From CAZPUI01 sp964415525 (GTDB lineage Bacteria; Acidobacteriota; Holophagae; Holophagales; Holophagaceae), in assembly GCA_964415525.1 (NCBI GenBank), contig CAYQAS010000051.1, positions 1 through 29,064 on the forward strand: 29,064 bases of DNA. The letters are read 5' to 3'. Position numbers and translations under genes: made by a program. This document shows, piece by piece, positions 6,831 to 14,501 of the stretch. Below the pieces are notes generated by a model. It made no database searches and was not told where the DNA came from. It saw only the letters and a list, made by a program, of their open reading frames with translations. Positions within the stretch are counted from its first letter, which is position 1; every line of letters starts with the position of its first letter.

Positions 6831-8922
6831 CGACTCCGGCCTCTCCCGTCCGGAGACGGATCCTGCGGAGCGTCCTGCCACCGCTTCGCACGGTCACGAG
6901 CAGGCGGGAGGCGCCCTGGCGGCGCACCTCCAGATCGAAGCGGGAGGCGAAGGCTCGAATGTCCCGCAGGGCCATGTGGTTCCAGGTGCTCGGGAGGCTC
7001 GGGCGGATGGTGAAGCGGCGGAAGCCCGTGGGTTCGAGGCCGAAGATCCCTTCGGTGATGATCCGGGCGTAGAGGGCGCTCTCCGCGGAGAGGTGGCGAC
7101 CGTTGCCCTCGGGGTAGGCCTCCACCACATAGGGGACGTGTTCCCCCAAGAGGCGGCGCCGAGAGAGGGCCTGCAAGTGCTTCAGGGCGAGATCGGGCTC
7201 GCCCGCCTGGAAGACGCCTCGAAGGGCGTAGAGGCTGGAGCGATCCCAGAACGTGGTGGATCCTTCGGCGGTGAGCAGCCCGTCGGCGGTCCAGAGGCGC
7301 GGCGAAAAGAGCGCCGCGAGGGTGCCTTCCTTGCGCGTCAGGATCCCCATGGTCAGGGGCATGCAGATCCAGGCCCGGAGTTCCTCCAGCCCCTCGTGGT
7401 AGCGGTAGGTCTGGAAGCCCCGGACGTCCGCACCGAAGAACCGCTCGATGGCGGTCTCAAGCGCTTGAGCGCGCGTCCGGTAGGATGCCGCCCGTTCTGG
7501 TTCGCCGAGCTCGGCGGCCAGATTCGCCGCGGCCTTGAGGGCGCCAAAGGTCAGCACACTCGTGTTGAGGCTCGTCTTTCCATGACTGAAGCGGCCTTCA
7601 AGTTCATCCGCATCCGAAGCGATGACGCCATCCGCCGTGACCTTCTTCTCCAGGTAGTCCAGACACCAGGTGATCAGCGGCCAGTGGCGGCGGGCTTCTA
7701 CGGCGTCGCCGGTGGCGAGCAGGGTGGTGGCGACGCCATAGGCGAGCATGGCCTGATCGCCGCGATCCCCGGCCCCGGCCCAGATGTCCGTGCCCTCCGC
7801 GACGATGGAGGACGGCAGAGGCCGTCCCTCTGCATTCAGGTAGCGGGCGAAGTGCTCGAAAGTGTTGCGGTTGGCCTCCAGCCCATAGCCGTAGCCCAGC
7901 CAGGGATAGAAGGGCGCGACGTACTCCACGGAGTCATTCGCCCACAGCGCCGCGTAGTAGCTGCATCCGCCGGGGGCATGCATCGGGCCGTGAGCGGTGG
8001 CGATGATGCTCTCGCTGGCGCGGAACTTGGAGAAATCGAAGAGGGTCGAAAGCACCGGATCGGGGCACTCAAAGCGCAGATTGTCGCGGCAAGCGGCGAA
8101 GAGCCTCCGGCGCGTGGTGACTTCCGCCTCGATGTGGAAGGCGGGGCGCGGCTGGGCGAGATCCCAGGCCCCATACGTGACCAGGAGCTCGACCTGGGCG
8201 CCTGGGGTGAGGGCCCGTGGCGTGAGCCCTTCGGTGGTCACGGCCAGGCCATAGGTGCCGGTGCGCCGCTGAGGCGCCGGAACGGGTTGGTTCGATCGGG
8301 CGAGGCCCTTGTCCACGTAATCGAAGGGCAGTCGGGCCTCCGTGGCGAGTGCTTCCACCGCGACGTTTCGCGCGGTCTTGCCCTCGTTGCGCAGGAGCCA
8401 CCGCTCGAGGATGGCCGTACCTTCGGCACTGGGAAGGATCTCCCGCACCAGACGCAGCTCGCCACCGAGGGACGTTGTTAGGCGCAGCAGGCCCTCCTCG
8501 AAGGCGGCCTGCCGAAGGCTCTCGGCGGGCGCCGGCGCCCCGTCCACCCGGATCTTCGGCACGCATGGGGCGTCGGGCGATGAGAGCAGGGGCTCGCCCT
8601 TCCGGTTCATCCAGGTCAGCCCCTTGCCGGACTGGAACCGCACCATGAGCGAACTGTGGGTGTCATTGGGCGCGACCCTCAGGGTCGGAAAGACGCAGGC
8701 GTGGCTCAGTTCCAGGCGGCCCTGGGCGTCCGCGCCGTAGCTCACCCAGGCGGCGGCCCGCTTGCCGGACATCTCCACGCGGTCCGTGTGGGGAAGGCGA
8801 GGGTTCTGGGAGGGGCTCCAGGTGAGGCGGCCTTGGTCGAGCTTCCAGCGTTGGGGTGATTCCGCCGGCAGCTGTGCCACCACGGCCACTGCGAGAAGGG
8901 CTAGGGAAGGGAAGGCGGTCAC
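6817..8922 (-). CDS. Secreted glycoside hydrolase, six-hairpin (alpha/alpha)6-barrel type
   Basis: A 701-residue protein with an N-terminal signal peptide (FPSLALLAVAVVAQL). The first half is beta-rich. From about residue 290 it becomes helical with the hallmarks of six-hairpin glycosidases: GGCSYYAALWANDSVEY, a conserved DELEGRF segment, the TTFWDRSSLYAL region, and EGNGRHLSAESALYAR followed by GIFGLEPTGFRRFTIRPSLP. That C-terminal pattern resembles GH78, GH15 and GH63-like enzymes, but I cannot fix the family or the catalytic acids. The GTG start at 8922 overlaps the GH97 stop (GTGA), so the two are translationally coupled and probably act on the same glycan in the periplasm or outside. Confidence 0.78.
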   Translation of the reverse strand: MTAFPSLALLAVAVVAQLPAESPQRWKLDQGRLTWSPSQNPRLPHTDRVEMSGKRAAAWVSYGADAQGRLELSHACVFPTLRVAPNDTHSSLMVRFQSGKGLTWMNRKGEPLLSSPDAPCVPKIRVDGAPAPAESLRQAAFEEGLLRLTTSLGGELRLVREILPSAEGTAILERWLLRNEGKTARNVAVEALATEARLPFDYVDKGLARSNQPVPAPQRRTGTYGLAVTTEGLTPRALTPGAQVELLVTYGAWDLAQPRPAFHIEAEVTTRRRLFAACRDNLRFECPDPVLSTLFDFSKFRASESIIATAHGPMHAPGGCSYYAALWANDSVEYVAPFYPWLGYGYGLEANRNTFEHFARYLNAEGRPLPSSIVAEGTDIWAGAGDRGDQAMLAYGVATTLLATGDAVEARRHWPLITWCLDYLEKKVTADGVIASDADELEGRFSHGKTSLNTSVLTFGALKAAANLAAELGEPERAASYRTRAQALETAIERFFGADVRGFQTYRYHEGLEELRAWICMPLTMGILTRKEGTLAALFSPRLWTADGLLTAEGSTTFWDRSSLYALRGVFQAGEPDLALKHLQALSRRRLLGEHVPYVVEAYPEGNGRHLSAESALYARIITEGIFGLEPTGFRRFTIRPSLPSTWNHMALRDIRAFASRFDLEVRRQGASRLLVTVRSGGRTLRRIRLRTGEAGVVTLP

Positions 8923-10889
8923 GGTTGCTTCCGCACCAGGCGTGCCGCCCAGCCGCCGCCGGGAGCGAGGTGGATGGACAGCGACTGTCCGGCCTGGACC
9001 TCCTTCGCGACCCGCTTGTAGTCAACGCCCACCTGGTGGGCGTTGACGCCATCCTGGAAGATCTCCGCCACCCAGGTGCCTTCCCTTAGGAAACCCAGAT
9101 CCAGGCTCAGATCCCGGGCGCTCCAGTCGGTGAGGGCGCCGACGTACCAGGCGTCTCCCCGGCGGCGGGCGAGGCTGAGGTACTCCCCGACCTTGCAGGG
9201 CAGGGCCTGGGTCTCGTCCCACACGCAGGGCACCTTCTCCAGGAAGGCGAGGCATTCCGGCTCACGTTCATAGGCGGTGGGGGTGTCGGAGAGCATCTGG
9301 AGCGGGCTCTCGTAGGCCACATACATCGCGAGTTGAGCGCAGCGGGTGCCCTGGCTCATGGGGCGGTCGAAGATCGGCTTGAAGTCCTTCTTCTGGGCGT
9401 TGAGCATGGCGCCCGGCGTGTAGTCAGCGGGGCCCGCCAGCATGCGGATGAAGGGGAAGGTGACGGCGTTGCTGGGGTTCGCGTCCTGGCCCCACTTGTT
9501 GTTCTCAAGCCCCTTCACGCCCTCATGGGTCATGACATTCGGGAAGGTGCGGCGTAGGCCCGTGGGCTTGTAGGAACCGTGGAAGCTCACCAGCAGGTGC
9601 CGCTTCAGGGCCTCCCGGGCGACCCGCTCGTAGAACCGCACCATGGGCTGGTCCTCCCGCTGCATGAAGTCCACTTTGATGCCCGCGATGCCCCAGCGTT
9701 CGAACTGGTCGAAGGCCGCATCAAACTGCTGTTCGAGCGTCTTCCAGGAACACCACAGGATGAGCCCGACGCCCTTGGCCTTGGCGTAGGCCCGGAGGTC
9801 GGCCATGTCCATCTCGGGCACGACCTTCAGCAGGTCGCCGAGCGGGTACCAGCCCTCGTCGAGGATCACGTATTCCAGGCCGTGGCGGGCGGCGAAGTCG
9901 ACGTAATGCTTGTAGGTGGCGGTGTTCACGCCCGCCTTGAAGTCCACACCATGGATGAGGTTCGCGTTCCACCAATCCCAGGCGACCTTGCCGGGACGGA
10001 TCCAGGTGGTGTCCGTCTTGGGGCCCTCGGAAGCCAACCGGTAGACGAGGTCATGGGACAGCAACTGTCCGTCGGTGCGGGCGATGGCCAAGGCGCGCCA
10101 CGGGTAGGCTCGTGTCCCCTGAGTGCGCGCCAGGAAGGGTTCCCGCTCCGTGACCTTCTCATTCCGGTCGTCCTTGCAGGCGAGCGTCTTCGGATAGGCG
10201 GGGAAGAGCCCCTGCAGGCTGTCGAGCTCGTCTCCTGCCTTCAGGTTCATCCCCGGGTAATCGCGCAGGTCCGCCTCGGTGAGGGCCACCTTGACGACCC
10301 CGGCATCGACCAGGGCGGGCAGGGAGCAGAACTTCGCGCCGACCTCACGGAGGTGAAGCTTCTGGTAGAGCCGTTCCTGGTGGCTCTGGAAGCTGGTCTC
10401 CTCGGGGAACCAGATGGGGTGGTTCGCGGCAAAACGGAATTCCGCGCGTTCGGACTGGACCGTGATCTCCCCGGCATAGCGGGTGACAAACCGGTATGCC
10501 ACCGCGTCGTTATAGGCCCGGAAGACCATCGACCAGCCTTCCTTGAAATCCACGGTGAGCTCGTTGAAGCGATCCTGGATCTCGGCCCTTCGGGAGGGCA
10601 CCACCGGATGAAGGCGGGCATCCACACAGCGGATTCGGGAAGCCTTGAACGTTCCCAGGCGCCCCGGCGCGCGGCCCCCGTCCAACGCCAGGCTGGCCTC
10701 GGAAGGCTTGAGAAGGGCGTGTCCGTCCAGGGTGGCGGACCAGAACAACTGCCCGTTCGTGCTCACCTGGACATGGATCGATCCATCCGGAGATTTCAGG
10801 TCCAGGACCCTCGGCCGGGTCGTGGCCTGGACGGTCAGGCCTGTCAGGAGGGCGATTCCGATCCGGAGGAGCGGTTGTTTGAGTTCCAC
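8919..10889 (-). CDS. Glycoside hydrolase family 97 enzyme, retaining alpha-galactosidase-like
   Basis: A 656-residue secreted enzyme with a short signal peptide. GH97 features run in order: N-terminal beta-sandwich (LKSPDGSIHVQVSTNGQLFW), the EGWSMVFRAYNDAVAYRF segment, the TIM barrel with AWDWWN and EYVILDEGW, then GIKVDFM (D407), THEGVKGLE (E456), GPADYTPGAM and a C-terminal domain. D407 sits where the retaining GH97 branch has its nucleophile, while SusB-like inverting enzymes lack an Asp there; on this basis a retaining alpha-galactosidase-like activity is inferred. The start is a GTG at 10889 because AGGAG precedes it by 8 nt and a signal peptide follows; the open frame continues upstream, but that part is not protein-like. 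Confidence 0.88.
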   Translation of the reverse strand: MELKQPLLRIGIALLTGLTVQATTRPRVLDLKSPDGSIHVQVSTNGQLFWSATLDGHALLKPSEASLALDGGRAPGRLGTFKASRIRCVDARLHPVVPSRRAEIQDRFNELTVDFKEGWSMVFRAYNDAVAYRFVTRYAGEITVQSERAEFRFAANHPIWFPEETSFQSHQERLYQKLHLREVGAKFCSLPALVDAGVVKVALTEADLRDYPGMNLKAGDELDSLQGLFPAYPKTLACKDDRNEKVTEREPFLARTQGTRAYPWRALAIARTDGQLLSHDLVYRLASEGPKTDTTWIRPGKVAWDWWNANLIHGVDFKAGVNTATYKHYVDFAARHGLEYVILDEGWYPLGDLLKVVPEMDMADLRAYAKAKGVGLILWCSWKTLEQQFDAAFDQFERWGIAGIKVDFMQREDQPMVRFYERVAREALKRHLLVSFHGSYKPTGLRRTFPNVMTHEGVKGLENNKWGQDANPSNAVTFPFIRMLAGPADYTPGAMLNAQKKDFKPIFDRPMSQGTRCAQLAMYVAYESPLQMLSDTPTAYEREPECLAFLEKVPCVWDETQALPCKVGEYLSLARRRGDAWYVGALTDWSARDLSLDLGFLREGTWVAEIFQDGVNAHQVGVDYKRVAKEVQAGQSLSIHLAPGGGWAARLVRKQP

Positions 10890-10897
10890 GGGGCTTT

Positions 10898-10902
10898 CTC
10901 CT
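10898..10902 (-). promoter_or_regulatory. Shine-Dalgarno site deciding the GTG start of the GH97 gene
   Basis: On the minus strand AGGAG lies 8 nt before GTG at 10889. No ATG in frame nearby gives a signal peptide, so this site decides the start. Confidence 0.8.
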
Positions 10903-11003
10903 GAATGGATTCGGCGGGAGGCATCCGGGCATTTCTGTTCGGTATGGATGCCAGTGCTCAGCACGGTTGGGGCGAGCATACCAGTGGGCACGGGGGTCTC
11001 TCC

Positions 11004-11036
11004 GGAGATAACAGGGCGATATTTGGAGATATCAGG
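11004..11036. promoter_or_regulatory. Two 12-bp direct repeats spaced exactly 21 bp, operator-like
   Basis: GGAGATAACAGG at 11004-11015 and GGAGATATCAGG at 11025-11036 match at 11 of 12 positions. Their starts are 21 bp apart, two helical turns. The second overlaps an inverted repeat GATAT-TTGGAG-ATATC at 11018-11033. The pair lies about 115-147 bp upstream of the GH97 start, in the gap between GH97 and the divergent queF. Binding by a regulator is inferred only from this geometry. Confidence 0.4.
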
Positions 11037-11370
11037 TCGACCGAGGCGCCTGTCGTCGAGCTTCCTCTTTTGGATTCCATGGGTGGGGAGGGTGCGGTGA
11101 TGTGGCGGTACTGGGCCACGGAGAATCGCAGTCCCGAGCCCGTGCGGCGATCGAAACGGGCCCACACCATGGCGCTTGCCTGGAGGCCGATGTCGCCAAC
11201 GGCGCCGGATGCCTGGCCCGGGACCTTCTCCACGGCCTCCCACTGGGTGAGTGACAAACCGCCGTCTGCGCCGATTTACCTGCCGTTCTGGGTGCTGCCA
11301 GGCAGGAACCACTGGTTGTCCGCTGCGGCACCCTTCTCCGGTCATGGGAAGATGGAGGTCTGGAGCGACC

Positions 11371-11793
11371 ATGGCCCCCAAGAAAAAGACCGAGCAGAAA
11401 CCCGAACCCACGCTGAAGACCCTGCCGAAGCGCCGCGTCACCGAGCCAAGCAAGCAGCTGGAGACCTTCGCCAGCCCGCGCCCCGGGCGCCCCTTCGAAA
11501 TCGTGTTCTCGACAGAGGAATTCACCTGCCTCTGCCCGATGACGGGCCAGCCGGATTTCGCGCACATCACCATCCGCTACCAGCCGGATCAGCTCTGTGT
11601 GGAATCCAAGAGCCTCAAGCTCTACCTGTGGAGCTACCGCGATCAGGGCGCCTTCCACGAGGCCGTGACGAACCAGATGCTGGATGACCTCGTGGCCGCG
11701 ACCCGGCCTCAGTGGATGCGCATCGAGGGCGACTTCCTCATCCGCGGCGGCATCCGCACGGTGGTGGTGGCGGAGCACGGGACGAAGCGGTGA
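11371..11793 (+). CDS. queF: preQ0 reductase QueF (NADPH-dependent 7-cyano-7-deazaguanine reductase)
   Basis: A 140-residue unimodular QueF. It reduces the nitrile of preQ0 to the amine preQ1, the step after QueC in queuosine synthesis. The thioimide-forming Cys is C55 in FTCLCPMTGQPDF, followed by D62 of the same motif, and the substrate-binding box VESKSLKLYLWSYRDQ is intact. The first 22 residues are Lys/Pro-rich (MAPKKKTEQKPEPTLKTLPK) and look disordered. A GGAG lies just upstream of the ATG at 11371. folK follows 79 bp downstream on the same strand. Confidence 0.95.
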   Translation: MAPKKKTEQKPEPTLKTLPKRRVTEPSKQLETFASPRPGRPFEIVFSTEEFTCLCPMTGQPDFAHITIRYQPDQLCVESKSLKLYLWSYRDQGAFHEAVTNQMLDDLVAATRPQWMRIEGDFLIRGGIRTVVVAEHGTKR

Positions 11794-11872
11794 TCCAGGA
11801 TGGTCGCCGCTTGAGGCGCCTGATGGGATGTCCTGGACCCGGGCGAGCGCGGTGCCGTCGTGGGGCCCAGTC

Positions 11873-12307
11873 GTGATCGCCCTCGTCGCCCTCGGTTCCA
11901 ACCTAGGCGATCGCCGCGCGCACCTGGAGGCGGGCCTTTTGGCCTTGTCGGAACTCGGGGCCGTGACACCTTCGCCCCTGGTGATGGAGACGCCGGATGA
12001 ATCCGCGACGGGCCCGGCCTACCTGAACACGGTGGCGCGGCTGGAGACGGAAATGGACAATCCCTGTCATCTGCTGGAGGCGCTGCTGCGGGCAGAGCTG
12101 CGCCTGGGGCGGGACCGCGGTACGGGACGCAACGCGCCACGCACCCTGGACCTGGACTTGGTCGAGGTCCAGGGCAGGGCGGGTTTCTGGCGCTGGCCAA
12201 CGCCCGCGGACCTCACCGTGCTGGGGCTGGAGCTGACTTTGGAGTTGCCCCATCCCCGTGCGCACCTGCGGGCCTTCGTGGCGGAGCCGCGGAAGGCCCT
12301 CGGGTGA
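11873..12307 (+). CDS. folK: 2-amino-4-hydroxy-6-hydroxymethyldihydropteridine pyrophosphokinase FolK
   Basis: HPPK of folate biosynthesis, which moves pyrophosphate from ATP to 6-hydroxymethyl-dihydropterin. Seen: ALGSNLGDR near the N-terminus, YLNTVARLET, the box GRNAPRTLDLDLV (metal- and substrate-binding Asp residues) and LPHPRAHLRAFV near the end. The start is uncertain. GTG at 11873 gives a protein beginning as HPPKs do (8 residues before GSN, 144 aa). An in-frame ATG at 11828 would add 15 residues (MSWTRASAVPSWGPV) that are not conserved; neither has a strong ribosome site. The stop codon lies within the first palindrome of the hcp control region. Confidence 0.9.
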   Translation: MIALVALGSNLGDRRAHLEAGLLALSELGAVTPSPLVMETPDESATGPAYLNTVARLETEMDNPCHLLEALLRAELRLGRDRGTGRNAPRTLDLDLVEVQGRAGFWRWPTPADLTVLGLELTLELPHPRAHLRAFVAEPRKALG

Positions 12308-12317
12308 CGGTGGTCAC
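12304..12317. promoter_or_regulatory. Upstream FNR/CRP-type palindrome GTGAC-N4-GTCAC
   Basis: A 14-bp interrupted palindrome with perfect 5-bp arms that spans the folK stop codon. Its centre is 26 bp upstream of the centre of the second palindrome. The form matches FNR/CRP-superfamily operators (two half-sites separated by 4 bp). It is the weaker candidate of the two. Confidence 0.45.
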
Positions 12318-12329
12318 AGGCCGTCGCGC

Positions 12330-12343
12330 TTGACGGTCGTCAA
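12330..12343. promoter_or_regulatory. FNR/CRP-family operator upstream of hcp, TTGAC-N4-GTCAA
   Basis: TTGACGGTCGTCAA has perfect arms, extendable to 6 bp each (CTTGAC/GTCAAG, 12329-12344). FNR, Dnr, NnrR and HcpR-type regulators use 14-bp sites of this form with TTGAx half-sites, and hcp genes are often under such regulators. If it acts at -41.5, transcription would start near 12378, with GATGCT (12366-12371) as a weak -10 box. Position and form are seen; the regulator is inferred. Confidence 0.6.
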
Positions 12344-12441
12344 GGAGGCGGAGACCGACCTCCGGGATGCTGGTTCCAGGCCCGCCGGTGGAAGTGCCGG
12401 AGTGGGCCGGAACGACACCGCGCATTCCTCCGGAGGTATCC

Positions 12442-14088
12442 ATGTCCATGTTCTGTTTCCAGTGCCAGGAAGCCCTCAAGAATGAAGGCTGCGGCGTCAG
12501 CGGCGTCTGCGGCAAGAAGCCCGAGACGAGCAACCTGATGGACCTGCTCGTCTTCAACCTCAAGGGCCTCGCGCTGCTGGAGGAACTCGCCCAGGCCAAG
12601 CGCCCCGTGAACGGCAAGGTCGGCCTCTTCATCGCCGAGAGCCTCTTCATCACCATCACCAACGCCAACTTCGACAACGCCCGCATCACGAACCAGATCC
12701 TCCAGGCCCTGCGCCTGAAGCGCGAGCTGCGCGCCGAACTGGGCGACATCGAGCTTCCCGAGGTGGCCACCTGGGAAGGCAGCGAGGAGAGCTTCGAGGC
12801 CAAGGCCGCCCAGGTGGGCGTGCTGAGCGAGACCAACGAGGACCTGCGCAGCCTGAAGGAGCTGGTGATCTACGGCCTGAAGGGCATCGCCGCCTACGCC
12901 GACCATGCCGCCATGCTGGGCTTCGAGAACGAGGAGGTCTACGCCTTCCTCACCAAGGCCCTGGCCGCCACCACCAAGGACCTGGGTGCGGGTGAACTCG
13001 TGGCCCTGGCCATGGAGACCGGCAAGAGCGCCGTCACCACCATGGCCCTGCTGGACGAGGCCAACACCACCACCTACGGCCACCCCGAGGTGACGGAAGT
13101 GAAGCTGGGCGTGGGCACCCGCCCCGGCATCCTGGTGTCCGGGCACGACCTCGCCGACATCGCCGAGCTGCTGGAGCAGACCGAGGGCCTGGGCGTCGAC
13201 ATCTACACCCACAGCGAGATGCTGCCCGCCCACTACTACCCCCAGCTCAAGAAATACCCGCACCTGGTGGGCAACTACGGCGGCGCCTGGTGGCAGCAGG
13301 ACAAGGAATTCGAGAGCTTCAACGGTGCCATCCTGATGACCACCAACTGCATCGTGCCGGTGCGCAAGTCCTACGAGGACCGCATCTTCACCACGGGCAT
13401 GACGGGCTACCCCGGCGTGAAACACATCGCCGACCGCGCCAAGGGCGGGAAGAAGGACTTCAGCGTCGTCATCGCACGCGCCCTGCAGTGCGCCGCGCCC
13501 ACCCAGATCGAGGAAGGCACGATCACCGGCGGCTTCGCCCACAACCAGGTCATGGCCGTGGCGGACAAGGTCGTCGAGGCCGTGAAGAGCGGCGCCATCA
13601 CCCGCTTCGTCGTCATGGCGGGCTGCGATGGCCGCCAGAAGGAGCGGGAATACTTCACGGATGTGGCGAAGCAGCTCCCCGAGAGCGCCGTCATCCTCAC
13701 CGCCGGCTGCGCGAAGTACCGCTACAACAAGCTCGAGCTGGGCACCATCGGCGGCATTCCCCGCGTGCTGGACGCCGGCCAGTGCAACGACAGCTACTCC
13801 CTGGCCGTCATCGCCCTGAAGCTCAAGGAAGCCTTCGGCCTCGAAGACATCAACGAACTGCCCCTCAGCTTCGACCTGGGCTGGTATGAGCAGAAGGCCG
13901 TGGCCGTGCTGCTGGCGCTGCTGCACCTCGGCGTGAAGGGCATCCGCGTCGGTCCGACCCTCCCCGCCTTCCTGAGCCCCGCCGTCGCCAAGGTGCTCGT
14001 GGAGACCTTCGACCTCAAGCTCATCGGCACTCCCGAGGGCGACATGGCCGACATCATGGGCCAGGTGGAAGAAGCCGTCTGCTGCTGA
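12442..14088 (+). CDS. hcp: Hybrid-cluster protein (hydroxylamine reductase)
   Basis: A 548-residue iron-sulfur protein. The N-terminal cysteines are C5-x2-C8-x8-C17-x5-C23, the class I-type arrangement. The hybrid-cluster ligands can be followed in GHDLADIAE (His), TTNCIVPV (Cys), AGCDGRQKER, LTAGCAKYRYNKL and LDAGQCNDSYS. Family members reduce hydroxylamine in vitro and act in nitric-oxide detoxification and protein S-nitrosylation. Start at 12442: GGAGG is 5 nt upstream; a second in-frame ATG lies at 12448. No hcr reductase gene is adjacent, so the electron donor is unknown. The gene is monocistronic, with FNR/CRP-type sites upstream and a hairpin downstream. A long open frame on the other strand is a codon-bias artefact. 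Confidence 0.97.
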   Translation: MSMFCFQCQEALKNEGCGVSGVCGKKPETSNLMDLLVFNLKGLALLEELAQAKRPVNGKVGLFIAESLFITITNANFDNARITNQILQALRLKRELRAELGDIELPEVATWEGSEESFEAKAAQVGVLSETNEDLRSLKELVIYGLKGIAAYADHAAMLGFENEEVYAFLTKALAATTKDLGAGELVALAMETGKSAVTTMALLDEANTTTYGHPEVTEVKLGVGTRPGILVSGHDLADIAELLEQTEGLGVDIYTHSEMLPAHYYPQLKKYPHLVGNYGGAWWQQDKEFESFNGAILMTTNCIVPVRKSYEDRIFTTGMTGYPGVKHIADRAKGGKKDFSVVIARALQCAAPTQIEEGTITGGFAHNQVMAVADKVVEAVKSGAITRFVVMAGCDGRQKEREYFTDVAKQLPESAVILTAGCAKYRYNKLELGTIGGIPRVLDAGQCNDSYSLAVIALKLKEAFGLEDINELPLSFDLGWYEQKAVAVLLALLHLGVKGIRVGPTLPAFLSPAVAKVLVETFDLKLIGTPEGDMADIMGQVEEAVCC

Positions 14089-14110
14089 AACGACCCGAAT
14101 GGATGAAAGA

Positions 14111-14130
14111 GGGGGGCCGGTTGGCCCCCC
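14111..14130 (+). terminator. Hairpin after hcp
   Basis: GGGGGGCC-GGTT-GGCCCCCC forms a perfect 8-bp stem with a 4-nt loop, 22 nt after the hcp stop. It is followed by TTCGGGCGTTTGG, so the U tract is poor. Likely a weak intrinsic terminator or an RNA 3' stabiliser. Confidence 0.6.
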
Positions 14131-14501
14131 TTCGGGCGTTTGGACACCTCTCAACATCCATCCCAGTGACGGGTGCCCGTGGGCACCCTGGCCCCGCCAT
14201 TCGAGGTCGGTTCCCCCTGACGGATTTGGGTTGCGTGGACAGAATGGCGATGCAAAAGCGAATATCGCCGTCTCGGTTCTCGCCGTGCTCTACCAGCGCG
14301 GCATCTGGCTGGAGGCTGATGCCGAGGATCCCTGTGGCATCAGTGTGGCCTGGGAACCGACGAGCACGGGACGGACCATCCGGCGCAAGTGGGTGCCCAG
14401 GGCGAACCTATTGCTCAAGGTATTCCATATGCACAACCCGTCGGGCCCTGACGCAAGCGGCCGGACACGCAGGACCGGTCGCTCTCGCTGCGAAGAGGGA
14501 C
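14131..14501. other. Intergenic region after hcp with a coding-like stretch and a second inverted repeat
   Basis: GGGTGCCC-GT-GGGCACCC at 14171-14188 is a perfect inverted repeat without a T tract. From about 14240 to 14450 the plus strand has a frame with strongly G/C third positions that reads like protein (ANIAVSVLAVLYQRGIWLEA, then GISVAWEPTSTGRTIRRKWV). No convincing start or ribosome site exists and I recognise no family, so it may be a gene relic. It is not called as a gene. Confidence 0.35.

Larger units (their letters stand above)
10890..11370. other. Divergent intergenic region GH97/queF, 481 bp, with a coding-like relic
   Basis: Apart from the repeats at 11004-11036, the minus strand from about 11340 to 11090 reads like decayed protein-coding sequence: ADNQWFLPGSTQNGR, an in-frame TAA, then GLSLTQWEAVEKVPGQ and AMVWARFDRRTGSGLRF, with mostly G or C in third positions. 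No start with a ribosome site fits and I recognise no family. The promoters for GH97 and queF must also lie here. Confidence 0.35.

Noticed and set aside
10890..11573. N-terminal extension of the GH97 frame to 11573
   Set aside because: The added part overlaps queF on the other strand, is not protein-like, and would bury the signal peptide; a GTG with a good ribosome site sits right before it.
12340..14157. 605-codon open frame on the minus strand opposite hcp
   Set aside because: It mirrors hcp with its third positions; the product is rich in Gly, Val, His and Gln without domains. hcp on the plus strand has all family motifs. A codon-bias shadow.
14171..14188. GGGTGCCC-GT-GGGCACCC as terminator of the DUF3857 operon
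   Set aside because: It is more than 300 bp past the operon end, the loop is too short and no T tract follows on either strand. Recorded only as an inverted repeat.
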